Origin: Opitutia bacterium
GTDB taxonomy: Bacteria > Verrucomicrobiota > Verrucomicrobiia > Opitutales > UBA953
DNA length: 37,910 nt
NCBI GenBank assembly: GCA_003569165.1
Contig: BGOI01000018.1
Span: 1-37,910, forward strand
Direction: 5' to 3'
A program made the translations under genes and the position numbers. Each line of letters opens with the position of its first letter. Within the stretch, counting starts at the first letter, position 1. Shown piece by piece: positions 1 to 10,357 of the stretch. The notes under the pieces are model-generated. The model saw only the letters and a list, made by a program, of their open reading frames with translations. It was not told where the DNA came from and did not search any database.

Positions 1-42
1 CAGGCAGAGCAGGGCGAGCAGGGGGATGCGCGGGGTGGGCAT
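1..42 (-). CDS. 5' end of a secreted protein (cut by the window edge)
   Basis: An ATG at 42-40 opens a minus-strand frame reading MPTPRIPLLALLCL before the edge of the window. This is the start of a typical hydrophobic signal peptide, so the product is probably exported. A promoter-like signal (48-77) lies directly upstream, with its -10-like hexamer ending only 5 nt before the ATG. Nothing can be said about function. Confidence 0.6.
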   Translation of the reverse strand, partial: MPTPRIPLLALLCL

Positions 43-47
43 ACTTA

Positions 48-77
48 TTTAACCACTCCAATGGGCGGGAGTTGCGA
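48..77 (-). promoter_or_regulatory. Promoter-like element TCGCAA-N18-GTTAAA
   Basis: On the minus strand TCGCAA (77-72) is followed after exactly 18 nt by GTTAAA (53-48), 5 nt before the ATG at 42. The same layout precedes genes starting at 10273, 11918, 16506 and 37043. The 12-mer containing the -35-like box (71-82) recurs exactly at 16571-16582. Assignment to a sigma factor is inference. Confidence 0.5.
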
Positions 78-95
78 GCAATCTCCGGCCACGGG

Positions 96-2740
96 TCACT
101 TCAGCGTCTTGATGTAAAGGATCAGCGAGTCGACCTGGGCGTCGGTGAGGACGCCGGCGAAGCTGGGCATGGCGAACTCGGACTTCACGAAGGAGGCGTC
201 TTCTTGGCGTTGGGTTCGAGAATCGATTCGCGTAGGTAGCCGAATCGACGGTCGTCGAGCCCTTCTTGCCGTTCTCGGCCACATAGTCGCGCTTCGATTC
301 GAAGAGACCCTTCCACTTCGGGCCGACGTTGCTCATGGCGGTATCCGTGACGGAGTGACAGGCGATGCAGCCGAACATCGTGGCTAGTCTCTTGCCTTCG
401 TCAGCGGAGACGACTTCGGCCTTCTTCGCGGCGGCGGCCCGCGGGGTGAGGTCGACGGTGAGCGGACCGAAGCCTTCGGCGACAGGGTCGAATTTCGTGA
501 GCTCGTAGGGCGTCGTATAGGCGTTCGCCCGCATCTCGGAGCCGGCGACGGAAGCGAGAGCCCAGCCGATACGCAGCTGTTCGACGGGTTCAGTCCGGGG
601 ACGCCGATGAAGACGCTCTTACCATCCGTGCTCAGGTAAGCGCTGCTGGCCGTGAGCCAATCGTTACCGGTCTTGCCGTCGGCCTTGTATTGTGCCGAGC
701 CATAGGTGTAGGCGCGTTTATAGTGCCAAGTTGCGAAGGAATAGTTGTCCGGGTTCGTCGCCTTGGCCGGGTCGAGGGAGACGTCGAAACGAAGGAGGAT
801 GCCACGGTCCGTCGGGATGACCTCGCGGGGCGTCAACGAGGGCGCACCGGTGTGGCGGACACGTTCGATGCCGGTGAGCGTCTTCAGCGTGTTGCCCCAG
901 CCGGCGATCTGGAAGCCGGCGATGTACAGCTGGCCGTCGGCCGGATTGACGGAGCCGTTGAGGGGTGGTGTGGTGAAATCGCTGGCGATGCTGACGACAC
1001 TGGCCTGCGGGCGCGAGCTGCGATGATTCCAGAGGACCCGCAGGAGGTCGGGTTTATTGAAGCAGATCTGCACCATCTCGTCATTGAGCGGGCCCATCTT
1101 GGCGTCGAACAGCCAGACCTGCGAGAGGGCGGAGGCGTTGACCGCATGGGGGATCCAGGTGAGCGGTTCGGCGATCGGGGCGGGATATTTCTCCTTGGGG
1201 AGCTTGTCGCTCAGGAAGCCGTAGAACTGGTCGTCTTTGACGATGTGGATCGGCGTGCTGGGAATGTACTGTCCCTGCTGGTCGCTGGCGACGACCAGGC
1301 CCGTGCGCGGGTTGACGGAAAGGTTAGGCTGGCGGAAGCCGTGGCCGAGCAGGGTAGCCGTCTGCCCGTCGGCGGAGATGCGCAGGATGCTGCCGTTGTG
1401 CTTGCCGATGGTCGTCGCTTCCTGTCCGCCCTTGCCGATGACAAACTCGCCTTTCGGCGCCAGGCGGATCGTGCTGGGGAATTCGCGCATGTCGGCCGTC
1501 TGGGCGAAAGCGTTCGAGAAGAGTTCGTGGACGTCCGCTTCGCCATCGCCGTCGGTGTCGCGAAGGCGCCAGATTCCGTTGCGGTCGAAGACGTAGATCT
1601 GTTCGTCGCGGATGGCACAGGTCATCGGCTCGTGCAGGCCGGAAGCGAAGCGTTTCCACGTGACCTTGGTGGAGCCTTCCTTGAGGCCACGGGCCAGCCA
1701 GACGTCGCCGTCGAGGGTGACGACGACCGCCGTGCCGTCCTTGAGGAATTGGATATCGCCCGTGCGGACGGCGCGCTTCCATGGGTTGTCGACGGGGAGG
1801 GCGACGTGGTCGATGACGTAGGTGTCCTGGGTCGAGCTAAGCGCGATCTTGGTCGTGACCGAGGAGTTCCATCGGCGTGAAGTCGGTCCGGCGGGGATGG
1901 CGACGGCGGCGATACTGGGGGCGGGGTGTTCATCGCAGAGCGAGACACAAAGCGCGGACGCGGCCGCGTTAGCCGGAATCTTTACCACAAAGAAGTCGTC
2001 GTCAGGGATGAGTTCGGCCGGGCCGCTGACCGTGACTCCCGTCTCTAGTTCTTGGGATGGCCCTTGGTGGCGGGCTCCGACGACGAGGAGCAGGTCCTTC
2101 GTATGGGCAGAGACCGCGAGATGGCGTTCGATGACGATTTGGCCGTCATGCTCGGAAGTCTTCCAGAGCTCGCGGATAGTCGCATCGTCGACGCGATAGG
2201 TGAGGACGACGTCCTTGCCGACGAGTTCGACGGATTGGAATTGGCCGAGCGACGTCGGGATAGGACCGCGGCCGACTTCCTCCGGCGAAGGGGCGGGAAA
2301 GCGCGGGTCGGTGCGGTCGACCGTGGCGCCGAGCTGCCAGCCGGGGATGATGGCGTGGCCGAGCCAGAGTTTGCCTTCAGGCTGCGGGCGGGGAACTGGC
2401 CGCCGAGTGTCTTGCGGCTGGGGTCGTGATAGGAGCCGGGTGCGAGGGCTTTGTCGCTCACGCCTTTACCACGCCAGACAGCGGAGACGCGGAGTAGGTC
2501 GGTGTCAAAGCAGGCCCAGGTGTCATGGGTCAGCTTGATGATGATTCCGCGTGGCGTGAGGTTGTTCTTACCGAGTCCGTCCCGGCGTGCGTCGAGGATC
2601 GATGAGAAGAAAGGGAAGTCAGCTTCTACCCAGGTGCCCCAAGGTTGCAGCTGAACCTTCGCCGGCTTTTTCACCGGCTCGGCCGCGAGACAGCTCAGCG
2701 CGCCGAGGAGCAGGGTGAGGATGAGCCGGCTGACGATCAT
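96..2740 (-). CDS. DUF6797 / PVC-type cytochrome c protein (frame interrupted)
   Basis: A secreted protein of about 880 residues, starting MIVSRLILTLLLGALSCLAA (signal peptide). The N-terminal ~220 residues resemble DUF6797. A beta-propeller-like region follows (TGDIQFLKDGTAVVV, DTDGDGEAD, VNPADGQLYIAGFQI). The C-terminus is a cytochrome c domain with haem motif CIACH and the distal part YLRESILEPNAK...MPSF. Such proteins are presumed periplasmic redox or sugar-dehydrogenase-like proteins; substrate unknown. The frame is broken near 2385, 585, 239 and 205. The first three breaks are explained by one missing base in short C runs and the last by one missing base in an A run, and the conserved sequence continues in the next frame each time. 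The 534-residue central frame is open upstream of its apparent start. It lies 67 nt after the membrane/spermidine-synthase-like gene and ends 53 nt before the partial gene. Confidence 0.8.
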
Positions 2741-2807
2741 GGGTGGGTAAGGGGTAGCCCTCGCCCCGATAAAAGGCAATAAGACCTACTCGAGACCAGT
2801 GAAAACC

Positions 2808-4897
2808 TCAGAGTCCCTGCAACCAGCGGAGGAAGCTGCCTTCCTCGGAGACCATGATGCGGAGTAAATCGCTCCGTTCGTCAGTCCAGGGGAGGACGCG
2901 GGCCGAGAACTCCACGTGCTCCTTGGTTACGTCGAGCAGGAGCGGCTGCTTCAGCAAGGCTTGATTGCGCGTTATGATGATCCAGTCCGAGCCATAGAAA
3001 CCAGCGTCCTCATAGGCCGTATCATTGTCGTCGATGGTAATAGCCGGGAAGCCGATCTTCTCTGCGATGCGGTAGACCACGGGGTGGAGGTCGAGGTAGC
3101 GGTTCGAGACGTGGATCACGATGGCACCTTCAGGCTTGAGGTGGCGCTGGTAGGTCGCGAAGGCTTCCAGCGTGAGCAGGTGCACCGGAATCGCGTCGCT
3201 GCTGAAGCGTCGAGGATGATCACGTCGTATTGCTGATTAGGTTCCCCATCCATGCGGAGGCGAGCATCGCCCATGACCAGTTCGGTCTTCGCCTTGGAGT
3301 CCTTCAGGTAGGTGAACGTGCTCGTCGCGAGGCGGGCCACGTCGTCATTGATTTCGTAGAAGCGGAACGTGTCACCGGTGCGACCCCAGGCGGCGAGGGT
3401 GCCGGAGCCGAGGCCGACGGCACCGACGCGGCGACCACCTTCGGGCTTGACGGTGCGCAGAAGTCGCCCGACGCCGCTGGTCGAGGTGTAGTAACTGCTG
3501 GGGTTGGTGCGTTTCTCAGGGGCGACGTATTGGAGTCCGTGGATCGTAGCGCCGTGCTGCAGCGTGAGATGATGTAGCTCGGGATTGCCGGCATCGTTCT
3601 CGATGACCTTGAGCACGCCGTAGAAACCGCGGGTGACCGAGAGGGCGCCCCGCAAGGACGTCGCGGCGACGTCGTACAGGCCGTAACCGAAGGCCGGGAG
3701 TAGCAGGAGTAGGACGGCCCAGCCCCAGCGGCCGCGGCCCTTCTGTAGGAAGTTCGTAGCGTCTTGGCGGAGGACGCCCAGCACGAGCGCCGCCGTGAGG
3801 AAGAGCGCGAGGTGGAGCTCAAAGTAATCCAGGAAGATGAACGGGGCCACGAGGGCGACGAAGAGACCGCCTGCTGCGCCGCCGGCGGAGATGGAAAGGT
3901 AATAGCCGGTGAGGCGGCTGGCACCTGGGCGTAGGCGGAAGACCTCGCCGTGACAGACCATGCAGGCGACAAACATCGTGCCGAGGTAAAGCGTGGCGAG
4001 CGGCGTAATGTTCGGGTGCGATTCCGCCTGGTTGAGATTATACAGTACCATGCCGAGTAGCGCGGCGAGGAGGGGCAACCAGACGGCGCGGTGATACCAG
4101 CGCGGGCTGTCGAAGCTGATGATGAACGAGAGCAGGTAAAGGCTAAGTGGCAGGACCCAGAGGAAGGGCACGACGGCGATGTCTTGGCAGAGCTTATTGG
4201 TAATCGCGAGGAGCAGCATCACGCCACATGCGGGCAGGGCGAACCAGAGTAGCTTACGGCTCGTCGACGGGGCTTCTTCCGCGTCGTCCGCGATGGCCGA
4301 CTTCGTATCGGCGCCGGCGCTCTTCCAGACCTTGTAACCGCACCAGCCGGCGAGGCCGGCGTACAGGGCGAGACCGATGGACCACCAGTTGGCCTGGGCC
4401 TGACGGGCGAGCTGGGGTTCGAGCACGAACGGATAGACGAGTAACGCGAGGAGGGAGCCGATGTTCGAAAGGGCGTAGAGACGATAGGGCGAGACGCCGG
4501 GGTTCGCCTTGCTGAACCAAGCCTGCAAGAGCGGGCCGGTGGCCGAGAGTACGAGATAGGGGAGGCCGAGGCAGGCCAAGAGTAGTAGTAGGATGTGTCC
4601 AGCGGCATTGGAACCGTCGGTCGGCTTCCATTGGTCGCCCGGGGTGATCGGGAGCAGGGCCACCGCGAGCGCCAACAGGCAGAGGTGCGTGATGACCTGA
4701 CGGCGAGGCGGCAGGCGGCTGATGCTGAAGTGGGCGTAGGCGTAGCCGCCGAGGAGTAGGACCTGGAAGAACAGCATGCACGTCGTCCAGACGGCAGGTC
4801 CGCCGCCGAACCAAGGGAGGATGAAGCGCGCGATCAGCGGCTGGACGAGGAAGAGCAGGCAAGCTCCCCAGAAGATGGTCAGGCTGAAAGCGAACAT
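2808..4897 (-). CDS. Membrane protein fused to spermidine-synthase-like domain (one frameshift)
   Basis: About 696 residues. Residues ~1-420 are strongly hydrophobic with roughly ten or more membrane segments, as in 'fused MFS/spermidine synthase' proteins. The C-terminal ~240 residues form a Rossmann methyltransferase-like fold, with motif I GLGSGTLAAWG, an acidic EIND at the end of strand 2, and YDVIILDA. The frame breaks near 3203, where the family motif DAFSSDAIPVHLLT would be restored by one extra T (TT to TTT), so a homopolymer loss is likely. After the break the protein runs to RWLQGL and a TGA. Real polyamine synthesis is not implied: family members are often of unknown function and may act on other amine or nucleoside-like substrates. 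It stands alone between the P450 and DUF6797 genes with 87 and 67 nt gaps, so it probably has its own promoter. Confidence 0.85.
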
Positions 4898-4984
4898 GGC
4901 GGGGTACGTGTTTGGAACCCCGCTGTGAGGCGAAGGTTAGGGCAAAGAAGGGCTAGGTCCTCGCCTCCCTCATGGCAACCCCGT

Positions 4985-6151
4985 TCAGGCCCGCGGGTGG
5001 AACTTCAGCACCAGCGACTCATACCCGAGCTTACGCACGTAGTCATGCTCGGTCTCGGTGCGTTCCTCGGCCGAGACGATCTCCATCGAGCCCACGAGCT
5101 CGACGCATTTCTGGAGCAGCGTGCGGACGATGAGGCGGGCGTGCGGGGCGCCGAGGCAGAGGTGTTCGCCGAAGCCGAACGACAGGTGCGGGTTCGGCTT
5201 GCGGTCGATTTTGAATTCGTCGGCCTGCGGGAAGACGGTTTCGTCGCGGTTGGCGGAAGCCCAGCCGAGCGAGACGCGACCTCCCTCGGGGACTTGTTCG
5301 CCGTGCACGGACGTGGCGACGGGGCAGACGCGCCCGATGTGCGTCAACGGCATGAAGAACCGGAAGAACTCCTCGCTCGCATGCACGATGCGCTTCGGGT
5401 CTTCGCGCAGGTAGGCCAGCGCCTCGGGGTTGGCGGCGAGATGGCCGAGCGCGCAGGCGACGGTGTGGATGATGGTATCGCGGCCACCGGCGAAGGCCAG
5501 GTTAGCGAAGCCCATCATCTCTTCGCGTGTGAGCGGACGGCCGTGGAAAGTCGCTTGCGTCAGCGCGCTGAAGAAGTCGGCGCCAGGCGCGCGGCCAGCC
5601 GCATCGAACTTGGCGTGCAGGTAGTTCTCCAATTCGACGCCTTTCTTCAGGCCGCCCCGGACGCGGAAGACGTGGATGCCCCAGCCGATCCAGAGGTCGG
5701 CTTCGCTTTCCGCGGTATTGAGGAGATAGGTGAGCGCACGGGCCTGGAGGGGCAGGGCGAAGCCGTGCACGATCTCGGTCGTGTCGCGGGCGATCGCATC
5801 GCGTAAGAGGCTATCGATGAGATGTTCGACCTGTGCGATCATCTCAGGCAGCTTCGGACGGTTGAAGAACGGTTCGACGATGGCGCGGTATTCCGAGTGT
5901 TCGGGTGGATTGGTCTCGATCGGTAGCTGGCGCATCGAGCGGGCTTCTTCCTCGGACGGGATCGGCACGCGGAAGGGCGCGTCGGAACTATAAGTCCTCC
6001 AATTCTTGGCCGCCTGCCGGACGTCGGCATGGCGCAGGATCATGGGAATCTGTTCTCCCTGGAATTCGTAACGCGCGACCGGTCCGGCTTCCCGCTTCGC
6101 CTTGAAGGGGTCAGACGGCTTGTGGCCAAAGGGACATTTTCCGCCGAACAT
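4985..6151 (-). CDS. Cytochrome P450
   Basis: An intact 388-residue soluble P450, slightly shorter than the usual ~400. Hallmarks are visible: the haem-ligand signature FGFGEHLCLG near residue 340 (FxxGxxxCxG), an I-helix AGGRDT near 225 (acid-Thr pair D-T), and a K-helix ExxR as EEFFR near 268. It would need a ferredoxin/reductase pair, and none is encoded in the window. No signal peptide is present, so it is cytoplasmic. It starts 4 nt after the stop of the upstream sulfatase and is surely co-transcribed with it. P450s beside algal sulfatases in marine bacteria demethylate 6-O-methyl-galactose; a similar role here is inference. The N-terminus carries an unusual GKCPFGH. Confidence 0.93.
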   Translation of the reverse strand: MFGGKCPFGHKPSDPFKAKREAGPVARYEFQGEQIPMILRHADVRQAAKNWRTYSSDAPFRVPIPSEEEARSMRQLPIETNPPEHSEYRAIVEPFFNRPKLPEMIAQVEHLIDSLLRDAIARDTTEIVHGFALPLQARALTYLLNTAESEADLWIGWGIHVFRVRGGLKKGVELENYLHAKFDAAGRAPGADFFSALTQATFHGRPLTREEMMGFANLAFAGGRDTIIHTVACALGHLAANPEALAYLREDPKRIVHASEEFFRFFMPLTHIGRVCPVATSVHGEQVPEGGRVSLGWASANRDETVFPQADEFKIDRKPNPHLSFGFGEHLCLGAPHARLIVRTLLQKCVELVGSMEIVSAEERTETEHDYVRKLGYESLVLKFHPRA

Positions 6152-6155
6152 GAGC

Positions 6156-7730
6156 TTACTTATTCTTTTTTACCTTCTTCTTGCCACCTTCGGCTCCTGG
6201 CGCCGGAAGCACGTGTGCGCGTTCGGCCCAAGTGCGCCAGAGGGCGGCGAGTTCCTTGGCCTTCGCGGGCTGGCTCTGGGCGAGGTCGTGTAGTTCGGTG
6301 CGGTCGGTCTTCAGGTCGTAGAGTTCCCAAGCGCCGTTACGGCCTTGGCGAACGAGCTTGAGGTCTCCCTGGCGGACGGCGGCGTTGCCTTCGTGCTCCC
6401 AGTAGATCGCCTCGCGCTCGATAGGCTTGTCGGCGAACGCCGGCACGAGGCTGCGTCCTTCCATCGGCAGGATTGCCTTACCGTTGAATTCCTTCGGATA
6501 GGCGGCACCGGAGACGTCGACCACTGTGGCCATCACGTCGATCAGGTGGCCGGGCTGGCGGCGGAATTCATTCTTCGCCGCGATGCCGGCGGGCCAGTGG
6601 GCAATCAGTGGGGTACTGATGCCGCCTTCGTGATTGAAGTGCTTGTAGAGACGGAAGGGGGTGTTTTGGGCATAGGCCCAACTTTCGCCAGAATACCACT
6701 GCGACTTGCCCGTGCTGGGATCGCCTTCGGTCCGTCCCTTGGCACCGGCCTCGGCATTGCCGCCGTTGTCGCTCATGAAGAGGATGAGGGTGTTGTCGAG
6801 GACGCCGCGCTGCTTCAAGCCGTCCACGAGGTCGCCGATGGCCTTGTCCATCCGGGACATCACGGCAGCGTAGGTGGCCATGAGGTGATCGAAGCGCTTC
6901 TTCTCTTCAGCGGGCACATCCTTCCAGGCCTTAATCGCGTTCGGCATCGGCGAGCTCGCCCACTGCTTGTCAATCAGCCCCATCTCCAGCTGGCGTGCGT
7001 AGCGGCGGGCACGGACTTCTTCCCAGCCGAGCTGATATTTGCCGAGGAACTTCTCGATGTCGGCCTTAGGCGCCTGGAGCGGGAAGTGTGGTGCGTTATG
7101 GCAGAGGTGAAGGTAGAATGGCTTCTTCGCGGCGAGCGCTTCGTCGATGAACTTTAGGCCGAAGGTCGTCCAGAGGTCGGTGCTGTACCAGTCTTTGGGC
7201 AGGCGCGGGTCATCCTTAGCGAGTTTTTCTCCGTCGAGGAAGAGTTCCGCTCGCGGGGCGTCGGAGAAGAAGAAGCCACCGGCGACGGCATTGAGGCTAC
7301 GATCAAAGCCGCGGGACTTCGGGGTGACGCCGTGGTTTTGGCCGACATGCCATTTACCCGTCATGGCGGTGAGATAGCCTGCAGGACGAAGCACTTCGGC
7401 CATCGTCACGCAGCTGTCGTTGAGGCGGCCGACGTAGCCGGGGAGTTTCTGGTCCTCGGTCATGTGGCCGATGCCTGCCTGGTGGGAGTAGACGCCGGTG
7501 AGCAGGGCAGCACGCGTCGGGCAGCAACGGGCGGTATTATAGAACTGGGTGAAGCGCAGGCCGTTCTGGGCGAGCCCGTCGAGGTTTGGCGTCGGGATTT
7601 CGCTGCCGTAACAGCCGATATCAGAGAAGCCCATGTCGTCGACAAGGATGACGACGATGTTGGGCTTGGTGGCAGCGGAGGCACCGGCGCCGAAGGCGAG
7701 GAGGGCCAGCAGCAGGCGGAGCGTCTTCAT
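6156..7730 (-). CDS. Secreted type I (formylglycine) sulfatase 1
   Basis: Intact, 524 residues. A signal peptide ends near residue 20. Metal-binding DD follows (ILVDDMG, 31-32). The formylglycine motif is C69-C-P-T-R73, followed by AALLTG. GKWHVGQ, and FMSDNGGN near 315 supplying the distal Asp-Asn metal ligands, complete the site. Hydrolyses a sulfate ester after maturation of C69; the expected substrate is a sulfated polysaccharide or its oligosaccharide. The C-terminus ends in a lysine-rich tail (GGKKKVKKNK). It starts 6 nt downstream of the cytochrome c/HEAT gene and is followed 4 nt later by the P450, so the three appear to form one operon. It resembles the sulfatase at 32379-34007 (FTQFYNTARC before the active site). 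Confidence 0.93.
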   Translation of the reverse strand: MKTLRLLLALLAFGAGASAATKPNIVVILVDDMGFSDIGCYGSEIPTPNLDGLAQNGLRFTQFYNTARCCPTRAALLTGVYSHQAGIGHMTEDQKLPGYVGRLNDSCVTMAEVLRPAGYLTAMTGKWHVGQNHGVTPKSRGFDRSLNAVAGGFFFSDAPRAELFLDGEKLAKDDPRLPKDWYSTDLWTTFGLKFIDEALAAKKPFYLHLCHNAPHFPLQAPKADIEKFLGKYQLGWEEVRARRYARQLEMGLIDKQWASSPMPNAIKAWKDVPAEEKKRFDHLMATYAAVMSRMDKAIGDLVDGLKQRGVLDNTLILFMSDNGGNAEAGAKGRTEGDPSTGKSQWYSGESWAYAQNTPFRLYKHFNHEGGISTPLIAHWPAGIAAKNEFRRQPGHLIDVMATVVDVSGAAYPKEFNGKAILPMEGRSLVPAFADKPIEREAIYWEHEGNAAVRQGDLKLVRQGRNGAWELYDLKTDRTELHDLAQSQPAKAKELAALWRTWAERAHVLPAPGAEGGKKKVKKNK

Positions 7731-7736
7731 ATAGAT

Positions 7737-10273
7737 TTATTTGGCGGTCTTCTTAGTCGGCGGGCGGAGTTCGTCGGCAGTCCAGGAATTCGAATGATCG
7801 GCGTACTGCTTGCGGATGCCGGTGACGAACTTGGCGTCGACGGGCGAGCCGTTGTGTTCCCATTCGCGACGGATGTACGTGAGGACGCCGGCCACCTCTT
7901 CGTCGCTCAACATACCCATCGGAGGCATGGAGAGGTCCCAGATGCGGTTCCCGACTTTCACGGGTCCGCCGAGTCCGTGGAGAATGATACGGGTGGTCAC
8001 GTCGGGCTTACCGAGGACCCAATCGCTGTCGACGAGCGGAGGCGCGAGGCCGTCGAGGCCATAACCGTGCGGTTGATGGCAGGCTGCGCACAGGTTGGTA
8101 TAGGTGACCTTACCTTTTTCTAAGAGTGCCTGTTGGGCTTTTGTAAGGGCGACTACCTTGGGTGGAGCGGGGGCGCCAGGCTTGCCGACCCAAGCGAGGC
8201 GGGCGGTGACGCTTACTAAGTTCTTAAGGACGTTGGCTTCAGTGACGGTCTTCTTCAGCTTGGCGAGCGATGTCGGTTCGGCGTTGAGCCAGATCGTCTT
8301 GATCGGAGCGGACTTTTTCGTCTTCGGGTCACGGATGGATTGGTCGAGGCCTCGGAGGATGGCGGCGCGTAGGTGGCGGTCGCCGAGGTTGGCGGCGATT
8401 TCGAGCATGCCTTCGAATGGACCAGCCTTGCTGGCTTGGGAGATGAGGGTAGCGAAGCCATCAAGGACTGGGCCCGTTTGCTTGAGATTGGCATCGGAGC
8501 CTAGCGCGGCGACAGCCTTGGCAAGGGCGATTTCGCGACCACGCGCACCAGTGAGGGCGCCTTCGCGCACGAGCACGATGTCGCCATGGGCGACGAGCAG
8601 TTCGGCGAGAGCCTTGTCAGTTTCGGCCAGGTTGGCGGCTGATAGGCGAATCGCCAAGTGCGCGAGTACGAGGACCTCTTTTTCGTCTTTGAGCGCACAG
8701 AGTTCGGCCAGCATCTCGGCCGGGGCGATGCGGATCGCGGCCGCGCGGACTTGGGCGTCGGTGTCCTTAAGGGCGAGGCGCACATCTTCGGGACGGGCGG
8801 CCGCAAAGCCGTCGAGGGACCAAAGGGCGTGCAGGCGGGCGGTGGCGGGGGCTTGGGCGTCGGCGAGCAGCGTGCGGAGCGGGGCAGCGGCAGCGACGTC
8901 GGCGGATTCGACGAGTAGGCGCTGGGCCGAATCGCGCACCCAACCGTTGGGGTGCGTCAGGAGCTTCACGCGAGCAGCGGCGTCGACCGGGATCTTCGTG
9001 GCCTTGGGCGCGGCTTGGTCATCGCGGACGATGCGCCAGATACGGCCGCCGGAGACGGGTAGCTCGAGGTGGCGGGCCTTGATGTTGGCGATGAGGTAGT
9101 GCGTGAGGAAGGCCGGGTGCTGGAGCATGCCGCGGTAGAGGTCGACGACGTAGAGCGCGCCGTCGGGTCCGTTGGCCATCATCACCGGGCGGAAGCGTTC
9201 GTCGGTCGAGGTGAGAAATTCTTTTTCTTCGTAGGCGTTGGCGCCCGTAAGCAGGCCGTCTTTTTCCGTGATTGTAATGCGCTTCACCAGATTGGAGGAA
9301 GGCTCCGGAATGAAGGCGTTGCCGCGGAATTCGGCGGGGAAGGCGTCGCCGCGGTAGATGGCGGCGCCGCAGGTGGAAGTGGCATTGGCGAGCGTGCCGT
9401 CGGCGCGGAGCGTCTTGGCATCATAGCCGCGGTTCACGCCGGGGGTCGGGTGGGAAGGGTAGACCGACTGTTCCTTGATCACCTTGTTGTTGATGCCGAG
9501 CGCGTCGCGGAGGAGCGGGTTGCGGGCATAGGCCGCGGCGGGGAGGAGGTCGGTACGGAGCAGGTCCGAATTGTAGTTATAGAACAGGCGGCCGGCATCA
9601 TCCTGGGTGAGACCCCACTGGCCGCGACCGAGCCCGGGCCTTTCAGCCAGGCGCCGTTGGTGAGCTTTAAGCTTGTGCCGTAGTTGGCGGCGTAGACGCG
9701 GTTATCCAGCGCCCACGTCGGCGTGTTGGCCATGTGCTCGGGCTGGCCGCCCAGCGTGCCGAAATCGGACGCAATCAGGACCTTCTCGTCGGCCACGCCG
9801 GTGCCCTTGGTGTCGCGACAAAAGAAAAGGTTCGGCGGCTCGGCGATGAAGGCGCCGCCTTTGACGGCCATCACACCGCGGGGCATCACGAGATTGTCGA
9901 GGAAAGCCGAAGCCTTGTCCATGCGGCCGTCGCCATCGGTATCGGTGAGCAGCGAGACGCGGCTAGTCGGGTCCTTCTCCGTGGTGCCTTCGAGGTCGCG
10001 CATGTAGCTCCGCATCTCGACGACGAACAGCCGGCCTTGGTCGTCGAAGCTGATGGCCACCGGCGATTCGATCATCGGTTCGCTGGCGACGAGCTCGATG
10101 CGGAAGCCGGGCGGGAGGCGGAAGCTCTTCAGGGCTTCTTCGGGAGAGAGGGGTGCGGGTGCCGGCAGGTTGAACTTCAACTGAACGTCGGTGGGACCGG
10201 CGTTGCCCTTGTTGAGGGCGAAAGCGGACGTCGCTCCAACGAGCAAAGCTAGGACGGCAAGCGGGGTCTTCAT
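7737..10273 (-). CDS. PVC-type haem-binding CxxCH protein with HEAT-like repeats (one frameshift)
   Basis: About 845 residues, starting MKTPLAVLALLVGATSAFA (signal peptide). The N-terminal half is the membrane-bound-dehydrogenase-like beta-propeller typical of PVC bacteria (FRLPPGFRIELVASEPMI, DTDGDGRMD, RPVMMANGPDGALYVVDLYRGM). The middle is helical and HEAT-like (LLTHPNGWVRDSAQRLLVES). The C-terminal cytochrome c has CAACH and SMPPMG for haem ligation, then the tail RPPTKKTAK. The frame breaks near 9635; one extra G in CCCGGGCTC restores LGRGQWGLTQD and joins the two halves. Such proteins are presumed periplasmic redox enzymes acting on sugars, though none is well characterised. A promoter-like element (10283-10312) lies 9 nt upstream; sulfatase 1 follows 6 nt after the stop. 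Confidence 0.87.
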
Positions 10274-10282
10274 GCTGGTTTT

Positions 10283-10312
10283 TAAGACAGTCCAAACTCC
10301 CGGGGGTTGCAA
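10283..10312 (-). promoter_or_regulatory. Promoter-like element TTGCAA-N18-GTCTTA
   Basis: TTGCAA (10312-10307) and GTCTTA (10288-10283) on the minus strand, 18 nt apart and 9 nt before the ATG at 10273. The box overlaps a hairpin (10302-10323). This is one of the best copies of the repeated promoter layout in the window. Confidence 0.55.
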
Positions 10313-10323
10313 GGCGAACCCCC
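10302..10323. terminator. Hairpin downstream of the sialate esterase
   Basis: A perfect 7-bp inverted repeat: GGGGGTT (10302-10308), an 8-nt loop, then AACCCCC (10317-10323). It lies 35 nt beyond the stop of the esterase at 10358. The T-run (GTTTT) is on the plus-strand side, so as an intrinsic terminator it fits plus-strand readthrough better than the minus-strand operon. It overlaps the -35-like box of the next gene. Confidence 0.3.
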
Positions 10324-10357
10324 CGTTTTCCCCCTAGATAAAGCCGGGGCCGATGGC

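Noticed and set aside
2808-4897. Annotation as a bona fide spermidine synthase (speE)
   Set aside because: The methyltransferase-like domain is fused to a large membrane region and polyamine-specific residues could not be verified; the fused family is mostly uncharacterised.
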